A stretch of 45,196 bases of DNA from Helochares maculicollis (GCA_033557835.1 JAWQRO010000273.1:1-45196), one strand, 5' to 3'. Positions 11,440 to 23,149 are shown, counted from the stretch's first letter. Notes: generated by a model from the letters alone, not told the origin. Program-made: numbers and translations.

Positions 11440-12230
11440 CTAAGATTTATTACCCTCCTTTATATCTGCCAGATACATATTTGCCACCCACGTCACCCCG
11501 CGACACGTTGCTAAGCCCTACCCCTTTACTTGCCCCCTCGCTTCCTATTTCCCTTCAGCCTCCCCTATCCTCTGTTTCTCTTCCCCAACATTCTTTGCTT
11601 TTCGGTCAAGTCTCCTGGCTCTCCCTAAGCTTGCCCACTCTTTCTTTATGCGAAGGCTTCCCTTCTTAGGTATCTTCGTTTTGTACATTTCGCCTCTTCA
11701 CAACCAAATTTCTTAATTTCATTCTTCTGTACGTTTATTACCCTTATTTCTGTATTGTTCTAATTCTGGTTTTCCAAATATTTGCGAATTTTTTTGATTA
11801 ATTCTGTTTTTGAAGACTTTGTTCCTTGATTTTTGTCTTCTTTTCTCCCATAATGGTTGTTGTTTGCCTAGTCTCATTTTGCTCTTGCTCTATTTTTTCT
11901 CGTCCAATCAACTCAGTTTTTCTATATTTACTCAATCTTCTTAGTTGCTTAACTTTTCGTCATGGCTTCCTTCATTCCGCCAATTTATTGTCTCCCTTGA
12001 TTGATGGGTAAGGATTCCAATTATGCTCGCAGTCTCTACTTATACTCTGACGTACGCTTCTCTCCCTTTCTTGTCATTCGTTCATTGTTTCAGCTTTTCT
12101 CACACTCCTGCTGCCGGATGCCTCCCAGGCTCACCATCATTCCTCTCAATGCCTAAAAATTTTCGCGCCTCTTTGTTACAGCCCAAATTTCATATCCAAA
12201 CCTTATATTTAATTCACCGTACCTAACACT
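11440..12230 (+). repeat. pyrimidine-rich tract
   Basis: About 800 bp of the + strand are strongly enriched in C and T (for example TTCCTCTCAATGCC and CTCCCTTTCTTGTC). The bias leaves long open frames rich in Leu, Ser and Pro on +, but these show no domain and shift frame repeatedly. It may be a decayed purine-biased element read from the - strand, though I recognise no retroelement domain. Confidence 0.45.
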
Positions 12231-12464
12231 AATTATAAACTTTATAAACTTTTACGGTCTTGTATACTGTTCCAGGCGGCATTTTTGATAATATTATGCC
12301 GTTATTAGAGCGTGTATTTTAAGAAAATTTACTGAGAAGTATTTAAGATAAAATAAAATTTGTAAGTTTATTGGGGGCAATAATGAACATCTGTTCCACC
12401 CTAGCAAACTCGTAATTTTAATGCTTTAATGTTAAGGGATCTTAAAGCAAGTAAAATTTAAGTT

Positions 12465-12760
12465 AGCGCCATCCGAACCCGGTGGCGCGGTTCAGCGGCG
12501 ATACCTCCAGCGTCACCACGAGTGGAGCGCCCCCGCAACCACTGCTGGGACTGACTTGGGAATTGCTACCTCTATGCAGCTAGGGAAAGCTAGGGAAGGC
12601 AGGGAGAACTGCTGGGGTCCTACTGGGGCGCTGCTGAAATGCTGGTGGGCTTCTGTTGGATCAGAGATTGGATCCAGATCAGATTTAAGTAGATATGAGG
12701 AATCACTAACCACTTCAAGTGACATCCTAGACATCCTAGCAAAACTAATAGCTAAAACAA
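12465..12760. other. isolated GC-rich block
   Basis: This ~270-bp block is far more GC-rich than its surroundings and is open on both strands for about 70 codons. GGGTTCGGATGG on the - strand (around 12475) resembles an RNA polymerase III B-box, but I cannot place a matching A-box. A SINE or retroelement fragment, or a small regulatory island, are both possible. Confidence 0.3.
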
Positions 12761-12943
12761 TTTGAAGGCATCTTACTTTCTTTGTAATTTTTATCTTTAC
12801 TGCAATTTTTTTTCTATACTTTCTATACCCGCATATAATAAGTAAAATACGATCATAGAATAATTGGAATCAGGATCTTAACGGACTTTTACGTTTTGAG
12901 AGCGTCTGGATACACTTAGGTCACTGTGAGAGAGTCCAACTGC

Positions 12944-13107
12944 ACAAAATATAGCAAAAGAGATGATTTTCAAACACATCGTTCAACAGCATATTGCTGT
13001 AGTGACCATAAAAACGCTTCTTTGGGAGTCTCTTCCATATCTGTCGTACCTCCCAAGGCTGGCTACTTGTGAGTGACCACTGTAGCTTTTGCTATGCTAT
13101 ATTTTGT
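12944..13107. repeat. short inverted repeat pair
   Basis: ACAAAATATAGCAAAAG at 12944-12960 is matched in inverse orientation at 13086-13107, which carries a five-base insertion. The spacer is ~125 bp. It may be a foldback element remnant. Confidence 0.5.
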
Positions 13108-13109
13108 TC

Positions 13110-14330
13110 GTCCATGAGTAAGAGTTATTGAATCAGCCTACGTTTTAATTAATCTTGCACAAATTGACCTTATAAAGTTTATATTTAATACTCAAAAACC
13201 TGGCAAGAAGAACATATCAAAGATAGAGAGTGTACGATATGTGTAAATTAAGTGATGAGACTGTTTTTCACATTCTTGTATTACTAAACGTAGTGAAGGG
13301 ATCATGAAAAAATTCCAGGGTCAAATTCAGGCAATAGAATTGGGCCGGCGACATTATATTTGCTTTTTACTACAATTGATTCAAAATTCTATGTTTGATT
13401 CTGATGAGACTAAACTAAATGATCATGTCAAATTCATTTATAACATAGGAAAAATTGTGCGTTCTTGTAAAATTATATTACTCCCGTACAAAATATTAGA
13501 TTTGAAAAAATTAGTTAATAAAATTTGACGTACGCCGACTAATTATAAGCACGAGCATGGAAACTTCACATTAAATGTTTTTCTTCTTCTTCTATTGCAT
13601 TCGGTATCGATTCTCAGCTTTTCAGTTTCGCTTGTGAGGTTGTGAGTTGACACTTTTAAATTAGACTTATTTGCAGGTTTGCAAGCGTTCAATATTGCAA
13701 GTTTTAAGCAAAACTATTCATCCCTAAATTCTGGTTTCAATGTTGTAATTTTGGACTCGAAAACTTGATAGTTTAATTGTTCATTTTAGATAAACAAATT
13801 TTATTTCTTTAGCTTCAGGGTAAATATCCTGATCAAATTTCTCAGGTAGCAACTAATATATCAGTTTCAATTCGGTGTTGTTTTGTCTAGCCTCGGAAGC
13901 CAACTGAAAAAATTAGTGAAGGAATGATTATTGAAATGGAATTTGCAGTCACTTTTGTATTCATCTACAACTCGAAATTTACTCTCCTGCCGGTTCCGCG
14001 GCTATTTACCAAATCATAACCTTGGTAGAAATATAACCTAATAATAATTAGTAGGGGATAAATGACAGTGGAACAAATATTTTATCGCTTTGTGGAGCTT
14101 CAGCCTCAACTCAAAATAAGAGGATTTCAATTCTTTTCAGATTTGAAAAGTATCTGTAACATCTGAATCGAGTCAAGTGCATTTTTTCAGTATCTATGAA
14201 GTTTGTGGTCAAGTGCTCCCCAAAATTTACATGGAACGTAAAAATTCTAGCGTTTTCTCTGATTAACTCTAAGTAACTTGCGTATTTCATACTTTATTTA
14301 TAACAAAACGAAATGTCGAGCAGTGATTTC
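13110..14330. other. non-coding AT-rich stretch
   Basis: A 74-codon open frame at 13304-13528 is Lys/Ile/Leu-rich with no recognisable motif and is probably chance in AT-rich DNA. I see nothing else. Confidence 0.4.
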
Positions 14331-14339
14331 TAATATCAG

Positions 14340-15460
14340 TCATAAATGCGGCAAAGAAACTTGCTTTTGATGACTAACGACATTTTAAAATCTAAATTAG
14401 AAACATCCTTTCAACTGCGTGTTTCTGTGTCACACATTATTCGATGCTGTGTGCTAATGAATGTCTAAAAAAGTTTTAACATCGTTTTCAATTGACCGAA
14501 CCGTACAATCAAAGCAACTTTTTTTAAATAGAAGCCTGAAAATTTGATTTTTTGTCAGTTTGCTGCGGCCGACATAGAAATGAGATGTCCTTGAAAATTC
14601 CATTAGAGATAACATCTTATTCGCAGCTTACTTTCGGAGATTGAAGAGATCGGATGTGCTTCGGCCCGCTTCGGCCGTTGAAGAAGTCACATGGCCTGGA
14701 AATATGCTGCTTCTAGATTTTTTTGTGTTTTAGAAATTTCTAAGTGGGACCACGACTACTTTTAGTTTTGATTCGACGGCTGAAGATCCCCATGTTATGA
14801 CGGACCGTGAATCCATTTTCATTACTTTGGACATGTTGGCTCTCTGTGTGTATATTTATACACGACCGAGGTTAAACTGTGTGAAGTGGAGTAATTAAAT
14901 TTGGTATACGCCTACTATCGTAATACCTTAGATCTGCATCAATTTTTTAAGCATGTAGGACTACCTAAAGTACCTGTTTTCCTACACAGATGTAAAAATG
15001 TTTCAAATAAACTAGGATCTAAAATTAAGCTGTCAAATGGAAATTTCGTGATGCTATATGTTACAAAAGAATGATAGATTCAAATTTTCAACATGATGGC
15101 AGCGCTGGAAATCACATATTGAGAAATCCTAGTTTAGTAGGCGTTGGAATAAAAGATTTTACAAAATTGTTAGATAAATGCTTAACATTGTAAAACCAGC
15201 AGCAACAAGGATTTCCGCGTAAAGTTGAAAACCGGAAGTGGGACTTAACCTGCATCAATTCGTTTTGTAGTTATGATGAATTTACTTTATCAAATTTGTA
15301 TTCATTTTTTTAGTTATGAACTCAAAATGTTAATACAAGCATGCAGTATTAGAGACTCTATAAGGCATGTTTTTATTCTGCTTTTAATATAAGGTATTGC
15401 ACATTGTATAAAATTTTATTTAAAATGGCCTCTTTATATTTGCATGAGCTTATAATATTT
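14340..15460 (+). repeat. modular repeat, copy B (order Q-P-R)
   Basis: The same three blocks as at 8.64-9.66 kb appear in a different order: Q at about 14345-14690, P at about 14790-15060 and R at about 15119-15450. Block R is the best conserved (GGAAGTGGGACTTAACCTGC, GCATGCAGTATTAGAGACTC). The different order suggests that the ancestral unit was tandem, or that the blocks move separately. Confidence 0.75.
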
Positions 15461-15800
15461 TTGAATGTATGTGTTGAAGTATATGAAAATTATGAAAATA
15501 TTTTTTTTTATTTTCAGCGTCCATAGGTGTATGTTGTTCAAGTTTTGTAAATCGTAATTACCTTTTTGCAGTGCATATACAGAAATATTGAGTGGAGTCA
15601 GTGTACATATTTTTTTAATTAATGGAAAGTGAAAAAGATATTAAAACCTCATCAGCTACTAAAGAGCGTTTTAATCATGCAATAATACAAATTGTATATA
15701 AATAAATATATGTACGTATATATCTATCGATTTCTGTATTTAACCAATAAATAAGTTATCCATGTAGTGTGTAAGCTATGGAACAAACTTGTGCAAATAT
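15461..15800. other. non-coding AT-rich stretch
   Basis: No gene, array or strong motif seen. Confidence 0.4.
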
Positions 15801-15809
15801 AAAATGTGG

Positions 15810-16960
15810 GCAGGTCAGCTCAAACGAACCAGATCCACCGGCTTCGTTCTCGTTTTAAAAATATTAAAGCCGGCGAAAAAAGATCTGCGCTACAACTAAA
15901 AAGAAGCGAACGTTGAAAAATAAGCTGCAACTTAATATATTCCCATATCTTTTTCCCGAAAAGAAAACACAGTTAAATAGTGAAAACTGCAGGAAGCGGA
16001 ACAAAACAGACGGCTCCTTCCGGGAAACGAAACGAGCAACAAAAAATGTTTGTATTCTATTTAAAACAGTCTGCCAAATAGTGTACAGTAGATGGTTTAT
16101 TGCAAGCAGCAGGGAGATAACTCTAGTTCGTGAATGTTAACAAAAGACGTTAGATTCGGGGTAATGTAGGGACTCAGGATGGAAGTTTGCCGTATCTTAA
16201 TTGGTAAGGGAATATGATCTGTAGAATGCACGAATAAAACGAATCTGGGTTATAAGTTACATAAGACCTGTAGCGGATTGTAACCGGGCTGTAACGTCAT
16301 CGGTGAGGTGCAATCAGTGCAATACATAGCTGGATTGCAGTCGGTACCAAGGGACCCAGCCCCTTTCCCTAGACAAACGTCAACTGAGAGAGATAATGAC
16401 GCTAGGAATTCAAATACAGCCCAATCCGACCATCCCCCAACTCCACCGCTGTGTACTCATTCTCCAGCGGTTCCTCTCCCACCAACAACGCTCCTTCTCC
16501 CACCCATAAGCCCCCTACCAGTACCCATACCCTACCCACAGCGCCGTATCACCTCTCCAACCACATGGAGAGAACGCGTTGCATTTACCAAATTATCAGG
16601 AATGCAACGTAATCTCCACCAAATAGAGGTGCGATATAGTTTTCAAATTAGTAATTTATTTTCCATTTGATCGAATGTAGATTAAGTTATTAAGCTCATT
16701 TATTAATCAATATGCATTGGTTGATTTGACGCCGCTAAAACCTTGCTCGATGACGAGTTTGATATATTTGTTCTGACGTTCATTTATATGGTAAAATTTA
16801 TCCTTCGAAAACAAAAGCAAGCGCGCTCCCTTCCCACCTAGGCTGAAGAGGGGGCGGATGAGGAGATCTGTGCGGGTCGGGATAAGAGCGAAGGAGTGGG
16901 GGGATAAAGGAAATCTAACGCAAACTCTCGCTGTCGCTACATGAACATAATATAAGTTGC
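15810..16960. other. GC-richer single-copy island
   Basis: Between two repeat-rich zones this ~1.1 kb is unique-looking and locally GC-rich. It has a C-rich strand at about 16430-16560 and a G-rich segment at about 16830-16910. An open frame at 16308-16670 (120 codons, Pro/Ser/Thr-rich) starts at a GTG rather than an ATG and shows no domain. It could be an unrecognised exon, but composition alone can explain it. Such islands in insect intergenic DNA are often promoters or enhancers (inference). Confidence 0.35.
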
Positions 16961-17949
16961 GATTTACTGGGAGGTGCCCCTAACAAACAAAACGTTTACT
17001 TACTACTATTAGCACGATTTTTTAATTCTTCTTGTACACAACTCACTAGATTTCACAATCAACTCGAGTATACCTGCAACAAAGAGAAAATTGTAATATC
17101 TGCCATTGGATCGTGCTGCAAAACAAATTTTAAAACAATCAATCAATATATGTATGATAGTTCAATCTCTTTTAAAATAAGCATATATTTCCCTAGCATA
17201 TTGAATAGAAGTTAATAACAGTTTGCAGTTCAGAGAGGAATCTGGTGTACAATATGGAAGAGCGGCTCTTTTTGATTTAACGTCGTTGTCTGTAAATTCG
17301 TGTAACTACATATCAATACATAGCAAATCAAGTCAGATTTGGCATGTTGACTCGTTTATCCATGTGCAAAGCTTACGAGGTAAGTTAGCTTCAGACCTTG
17401 AAAATAGATAGATCAAATTGGTAAGTCTCTAACAAAATGATAAGTCTGTCAGGTCTAATCACGAGAGATTTGGGAGGAAAAATCTTGTTAGAATCGAAAA
17501 CACCCTGGTCAGACACAAGAAAAACAAATCTATCACATCAGGTCGAATGGGAAGAAAATTAACAAGGCAGGTCAATTCAGATCATTAGGAAATTGACAAG
17601 TAAAATACGGCTAGTTCCAGGCAAAGTCAGGTCAAATTCAACTTGAAAACAGATCGTTCAGATCAAGAGAAAATTGACTGGTCAAGTCTAACATGTTTGA
17701 CTTCAACACATCTAACAGGGTATGTCAAAACAAGTGAAAAGAAACAGGTCGGCTTAGATCAAACCACGAGGAAATTATCTTGCAAGATAGATAATGCACT
17801 AAAAAGACCAAATCAGGTGAGATAAAACAACAAAAACTGATAGGTCAGGCCAAGCTAGATCGGGAGAAAGCTGCCAGGTCAATTCAGACTCTGCAAAATA
17901 GTCAGGTCAGAGCAGATTAGATCATGAAGAATTAACAGCTCAATCAGAT

Positions 17950-18407
17950 CAAGAGGAAATTATCTGGCAAGATAGATAATGCACTGAAAAGACCATACCA
18001 GGTGAGATAAATTACAAAAATTGACAGGCCAGACGAAGCTAGGTCGGAAGAAAAATGCCAGGTCAGGTCAAACTCTGAAAAATAGACATGTCAAGATAAA
18101 TCACATCATGAGGAACTAACAGCTCAGGTCACCCTCGGAAATCATAAGCAGGTCAAGCCAGGTCTGCAAAGAAGAAAATTTTCAACTTAAGTCAAAGTCT
18201 ACAAAAGCAAATAAATTGACTATTTAGGCCAAATCAAATTGGAAGAAATAGACAAACCAGACCAAATCAGGGTTACGTGGAAATGAACAGGTCAGATCTG
18301 ACTAGAGCATTATGAACAGGTCAGGTGAGCTCAGGTCACAAGAAAACTTCCAGGCTACGTCTGAAGAAACTTGGAACAATATAGACAGGGTTAAACAGGT
18401 CAGGTCA
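17950..18407 (+). repeat. higher-order duplication within the satellite, first copy
   Basis: It is repeated at 19485-19942 with a constant offset of 1,535 bp. Shared markers include GCATTATGAACAGGTCAGGT and CTACGTCTGAAGAAACTTGG. Divergence is low, so this duplication is younger than the base repeats. Confidence 0.8.
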
Positions 18408-18574
18408 CGAAAATTTGGTAAATTCAAATTAGATCAGTCTCTAGAACTGTCAGGTCAGGCCAGGTCAGACGCTGAAAAATAGGCAGTTCAGGACAAATCA
18501 GATCACGAAGAAATTATCTGGAAAGATACATAATGCACTGAAAAGACCAAGTCAGGTGTGATAAAACTATAAAA

Positions 18575-19205
18575 TCTAACCAAGCTAGATCGGGAGAAAA
18601 GTGCCAGGTTAATTCAGACTGAAAAGTAGGTAAGTCAGGAAAAATCAGATCATGAGGAAATCAGCTGGCAAGATAGATAATGCACTGACAAGACCAAATT
18701 AGGTGAGATAAGATTACTAAAATTGACAGGCCAGACCAAGCTAGATCGATAGAAAGGTGTCCGGTCAATTTCTGACTCTGAAAACTAGGTAGGTAGGGAT
18801 AAATCAGATCACGAGGAAATTATCTGGCAAGATAGATAGTTCACTGAAAAGACCAAATCAGGTGAGATAAAACTACAAAAACTGATAGATCAGACTAAGC
18901 TAGATCGGGAGAAAAGTGCCAGGTGAATTCAGACTGAAAAGTAGATAAGTCAGGAAAAATCAGATCATGAGGAAATCAGCTGGCAAGATAGATAAAGCAC
19001 TGAAAAGACCAAATTAGGTGAGATAAGATTACAAAAATTGACAGGCCAGACCAAGCTAGATCGATAGAAAGGTGTCAGGTCAATTCTGACTCTGAAAACT
19101 AGGTAGGTAGGGATAAATCAGATCACGAGGAAATTATCTAGCAAGATAGATAGTTCACTGAAAAGAGCAAATCAGGTGAGATAAAACTACAAAAACTGAT
19201 AGATC
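18575..19205 (+). repeat. 315-bp dimeric higher-order repeat, two copies
   Basis: CAGATCATGAGGAAATCAGC occurs at 18646 and 18961 and the flanking sequence matches throughout. The 315-bp unit is therefore a dimer of ~157-bp monomers that differ from each other (AATCAGCTGG versus AATTATCTGG). Confidence 0.75.
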
Positions 19206-19484
19206 AGACTAAGCTAGATCGGGAGAAAAGTGTCAGGTCAGTTCAGACTCTCAAAAATAGACAGATCAGGAGAAGTTCCAGGTCAATTCAGATTCTGAAA
19301 AATTGACAGGTCAGGACAAATCAGATCACGAGAAAATTAGCTGACAAGGTAGGTAATGCACTGGAAAGACCAAATCAGGTGAGATAACACTACAAAAACT
19401 GACAGGCCAGACCAAGCTAGGTCGGAAGAAAAGTGTGAGATCAATTAAGACTCTCAAAAATAGACATATCAGGAAAAATCAGAT

Positions 19485-19942
19485 CACGAGGAAATTATCT
19501 GGCAAGATAAATAGTGCAGTGAAAAGACCAAACCAGGTGAGATAAACCTAAAAAACTGACAGACCAGACGAAGCTAGGTCGGAAGAAAAATGCCAGGTCA
19601 GATCAAACTCTGAAAAATAGACATGTCAAGATAAATCAGATCATGAGAAACTAACAGCTCAGGTCACCCTCGAAAATCATAAGCAGGTCAAGCCAGGTCT
19701 GCGAGGAAGAAAATTTTCAACTTAAATCAAAGTCTACAAAAACAAATAAATTGACTAGTTAGGCCAAATAAAATTGGAAGAAATGGACAAACCAGACCAA
19801 ATCAGGGTTACGTGGAAATGAACAGGTCAGGTCTGACTAGAGCATTATGAACAGGTCAGGTGATCTCAGATCACAAGAAAACTTCCAGGCTACGTCTGAA
19901 GAAACTTGGAACAATATAGACAGGCTTAGACAGGTCAGGTCA
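19485..19942 (+). repeat. higher-order duplication within the satellite, second copy
   Basis: Partner of 17950-18407, offset 1,535 bp. Confidence 0.8.
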
Positions 19943-20199
19943 ACTCTGCTCGTATCAGGTCAGGTCAGGTCAGATCGGAAAAAAATTAATAGGTCAGACC
20001 AGAGCAGATCAGGTAAGATCAAGTCAGATCAGATCAAATCACGTTAATTAAGATGAAGGCAACACAAGTCATATCAGGTCAGGTCAGGTCATATCAGGTT
20101 AGGTCAGACTTAAGAAATGAGAATGATGAGAATCAGCCCAGGTCGTATTACGAGACGTGTCAGGTCAAGTCAGGTAAGATTTGAAGAAAGCTCAACTCA

Positions 20200-21070
20200 G
20201 GTCAGGTCAGGTCAGTAAAATTGGCAAATTAGGTCAAAGCAGACTCGTAAAACATGATCAGGTCAGTCCAGGTTAGATCGGAAGAAAAATGCTAAGTCAG
20301 GTCTAAATCGACAAAACAGACAGGTCATGTTATCTCACAAAAAAGGCAAAAAACAGACCTGCCAGCTCAGGAAAAATTGCGAAACGGGTCAGGTTAGGTC
20401 AGATCGGAAGAAATTTAACAGGTCAGATCAGGCCAGGCCAGGTCAGATCAAGTTAGATCAAGTTAATTCAGATCAGATCGCGTCAATTCATATTAAGAGA
20501 TGAGTCAGATCAGGTCAGCTAAGATTTGAAGAAAGCTCAACTCCGGCCAGGTCAGTAAACTTGGTAAATTAGATCAAAGCAGACTCGAAAACCATGGCCA
20601 GGTCAGTCCAGGTTAGATTGGAAGAAAAATGCTAAGTCAGGTCTGAATCCGAAAAATGGACAGTTCAGGTTATCCCACAAAAAAAGTAAAAAACAGACCT
20701 GCCAGCTCAGGAAAAATTGTGAAACGGGTCAGGTTGTCAGATCGAAAAAAAATTAACAGGTCAGATCAGGTCAACTCAAATCAGATTAGATCAAGTTAAT
20801 TCAGATCCGATCAGGTCAATTAAGATCAAGTCAGGTGAATTCAGATCAGGTGCGGCCAGGTCAGACTCAAGAAATGAAACTAGTCAGCCCAGGTCCTATT
20901 ACGAGACGGGTCAGGTCAGGTCAGTAAACTTGGCAAATTAAATCAAAGCAGACTCGAAAAACATAGTCAGGTCAGGTCAGCTGAATTGAAAAAGCAGATA
21001 GGTCAGGTTATTTTACAAAAAAGGCAAAAAACAGACCTGCCAGCTCAGGTAAAGTTACGAAATGGGTCAA
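20200..21070 (+). repeat. 340-370-bp higher-order repeat, three copies
   Basis: Units begin at CAGTAAA, at 20213, 20553 and 20922, giving periods of 340 and 369 bp. All three contain AACAGACCTGCCAGCTCAGG. The sequence between these markers differs by short insertions of extra TCAGG words. Confidence 0.75.
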
Positions 21071-21149
21071 GCTAGGTCAGATTCGGAGAAAGTAAGCAGA
21101 TCAAGTCAGATCATATCACAAGAAAATTGACAAGTCAGCTCTGGCCGTG

Positions 21150-22500
21150 CTCGAAGTAGCAACACAAGCTCTAGCTTTCATATTCACAGCCACTCACGCA
21201 ATTTTAAACGTCATACTCCCAGCGTATCGGAGAAATTCCTCGCTAATTCACATACAAAACATAAATACATACATAGATATATCCGGTGCGAATTCCAATC
21301 AGCCCCGGAGCGGCGCGATAAAAAAAGTATTTACACCGCTCAGAAAATTCGCGATAAAGTACTTTCCGGAATGGAAAAAAGAAATTTGCATGGGAAAATA
21401 TTTATTCTGGATCGCAAATAAAATATCATTTAATATGAATGGGCAAAGGGCCGTGTTGTTTCGCTAATTAATTTCGTTCGTTTCGACCACTTCACGCTGA
21501 CTTTTAAACGGACGTTGAAATATATCCTTGTTAAGCGGGGAAAAATAAAGCAACAGAAAAGAATCACAAACAAAACGCCTAAATTTGCATGTTAATGTTG
21601 GATCAATAGGGCCGAAAACAATATCGAATACTGCCGAAGTGAGAATACTTGGAGAAATAAAAAAAGATCTTTCACACCCAACGCATTTTGTATTTTCTTA
21701 GCGTTCCGTCTCGATATACCCTTAAGCTAAGCCAACTTGACCCCCGTTCCCGTTCAGTCCGTCCGAGTCCGGTCCGCCCCTGCCCGGCATTGTCATCACT
21801 TTGCCACAGCCAAAGAAGAGATATCATTTTCCCCGTTAATTAATAAATTGTTATTCGGGTCATGGGCGGCATCGGGAACGCGGCACTGTCCCCCGGTCTT
21901 ACAACTTTTCAGTTTTAACAGCTCAGAAAGTATATTTAGTGAGATTTTCTGGTCTGAAAAGATTTACAACTTTCGAGATACGTTATTTAATAAACACACT
22001 CCTGAAATAACAAACAGGGTTCAGCAACACTCTTGAAACTTGCATCCCCTCCTTCGCGATCGACACACGGCTTCCCGACGCAGCCATCAACACCGTCGGA
22101 ATTAGTTTCGCAGGTCCGGCGCGCATTTTTCATATCGTTCGCAAAAATGGTCGCGAATAACCTAATTTGCCGGCGCTCTGCCCGCGTCGCATAAAAACAA
22201 TGGCGAATTTTAAATTGCAATTAAATTCATTATAATATGCTTATGGAGGTTGATTAAGTTATTTAATACGGAAATAAAAAAGCGCGCAAATTTACGGGTT
22301 TCCCTTCCTGTCGAAATCAACGCCGATAAAGCAAAAAAGGGGGCGCCTTCAAGCAGCGCCTTATAAATTATAAAGAAGATCTAGCCCCGTAAGTTCGCCA
22401 TCGAAAATTGGCCGCGATAAAATGACTATTCATTTGTGAAGATGGGGCCGGTTTACTGCTACCCAACCATTTACGAATGTTAAATAAAAAATTGTTTTAA
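21150..22500. other. single-copy island with enhancer-like motifs
   Basis: The satellite stops abruptly and is replaced by unique, GC-richer DNA. It contains an octamer-like TTTGCAT (21385), a homeodomain-type TAATTAAT (21465) and a SOX-type ACAATGG after ATAAAA (22191-22203). Open frames such as 21147-21467 start at CTG or other non-ATG codons and show no domain, so I do not call a gene. The motifs are short and do not prove an enhancer; the island as a whole is a candidate conserved non-coding element. Confidence 0.35.
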
Positions 22501-23140
22501 GTTATACACGTTCACTTTTAGTGTTATAGGTGCATAAAAGCGTATTTTATTATTGAGAGGACTAAAAACGGCGTCTTAAACAAATGCCCTATTATTGCCC
22601 ACATTTTCCGCCTTTGATGGGCCGTATCTTTGCTTGAACTTATCACCACGTCGCAAGTGCAAGCGGGAGCGAAACAGGCTTTCTAAGATCTCTGAACATC
22701 TATACGTTGTTTTTTGTTGTTTTAGTTTTCATTTAGTACTCGGGAAATTAATAAATAGCTGTGTTGGCGTTACATTACTCTATATATTTATATATATATG
22801 GGAAAAAAATATTCTCCGATTTATTTTTCTCTTATTCGATATTTTAGGCCCAGCGAATCGGATTGCATTTACATCTACCTTGCGGAATCTGCGAACATAT
22901 TTGATATTTTTTAATTTGGCCAACAGCAATCGCTGTGTAGGAAAAATATGAGAACTACATTTTCGTGACTAATCACATAATATCATAAGATAATCTGGGG
23001 ATTTTTGCGATTATTCTACTATTTTTGCTATTTTTGTTGTTTTAATAGAACTTCTTTAAGGTTTTATGAACACCACTTAAACTACACTCTCATTATTGAA
23101 TTTCCCCAGCTCAAACTATCCTGCAAATTTTAAAAAGTTT
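22501..23140. other. non-coding AT-rich stretch
   Basis: It includes a short (TA) run at 22779-22798. The open frame at 22595-22951 is hydrophobic and Phe-rich, as expected of T-rich DNA, with no motif. No gene called. Confidence 0.4.
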
Positions 23141-23149
23141 GTGTTCTAG

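Larger units (their letters stand above)
17300..21140 (+). repeat. large degenerate satellite built on TCAGG/AGGTCA, + orientation
   Basis: About 3.8 kb is dense in AGGTCA, CAGATCA and CAGGTGAG-type words on the + strand. The base period in the middle is about 155-160 bp, marked by GAGGAAATTATCTGGCAAG near 18654, 18812, 18967, 19128 and 19488. Pure (TCAGG)n runs reach almost four units, for example at 19955-19973 and 20197-20215. The pentamer is the telomeric motif reported in Tribolium and other beetles. It is also the nuclear-receptor half-site AGGTCA, so either reading is possible. Confidence 0.85.

Noticed and set aside
11403..11669. Pro/Leu/Ser-rich 88-codon frame
   Set aside because: Produced by the pyrimidine-rich tract; no domain.
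16308..16670. 120-codon Pro/Ser/Thr-rich frame
   Set aside because: It starts at a GTG, shows no domain and lies in C-rich DNA where such frames arise by composition. Kept only as part of a GC-rich island.
17300..21140. CRISPR array
   Set aside because: Repeats are degenerate, spacers are repeats themselves and the sequence context is eukaryotic.
21147..21467. 106-codon frame after the satellite
   Set aside because: Non-ATG start and no motif. The sequence looks like non-coding unique DNA.
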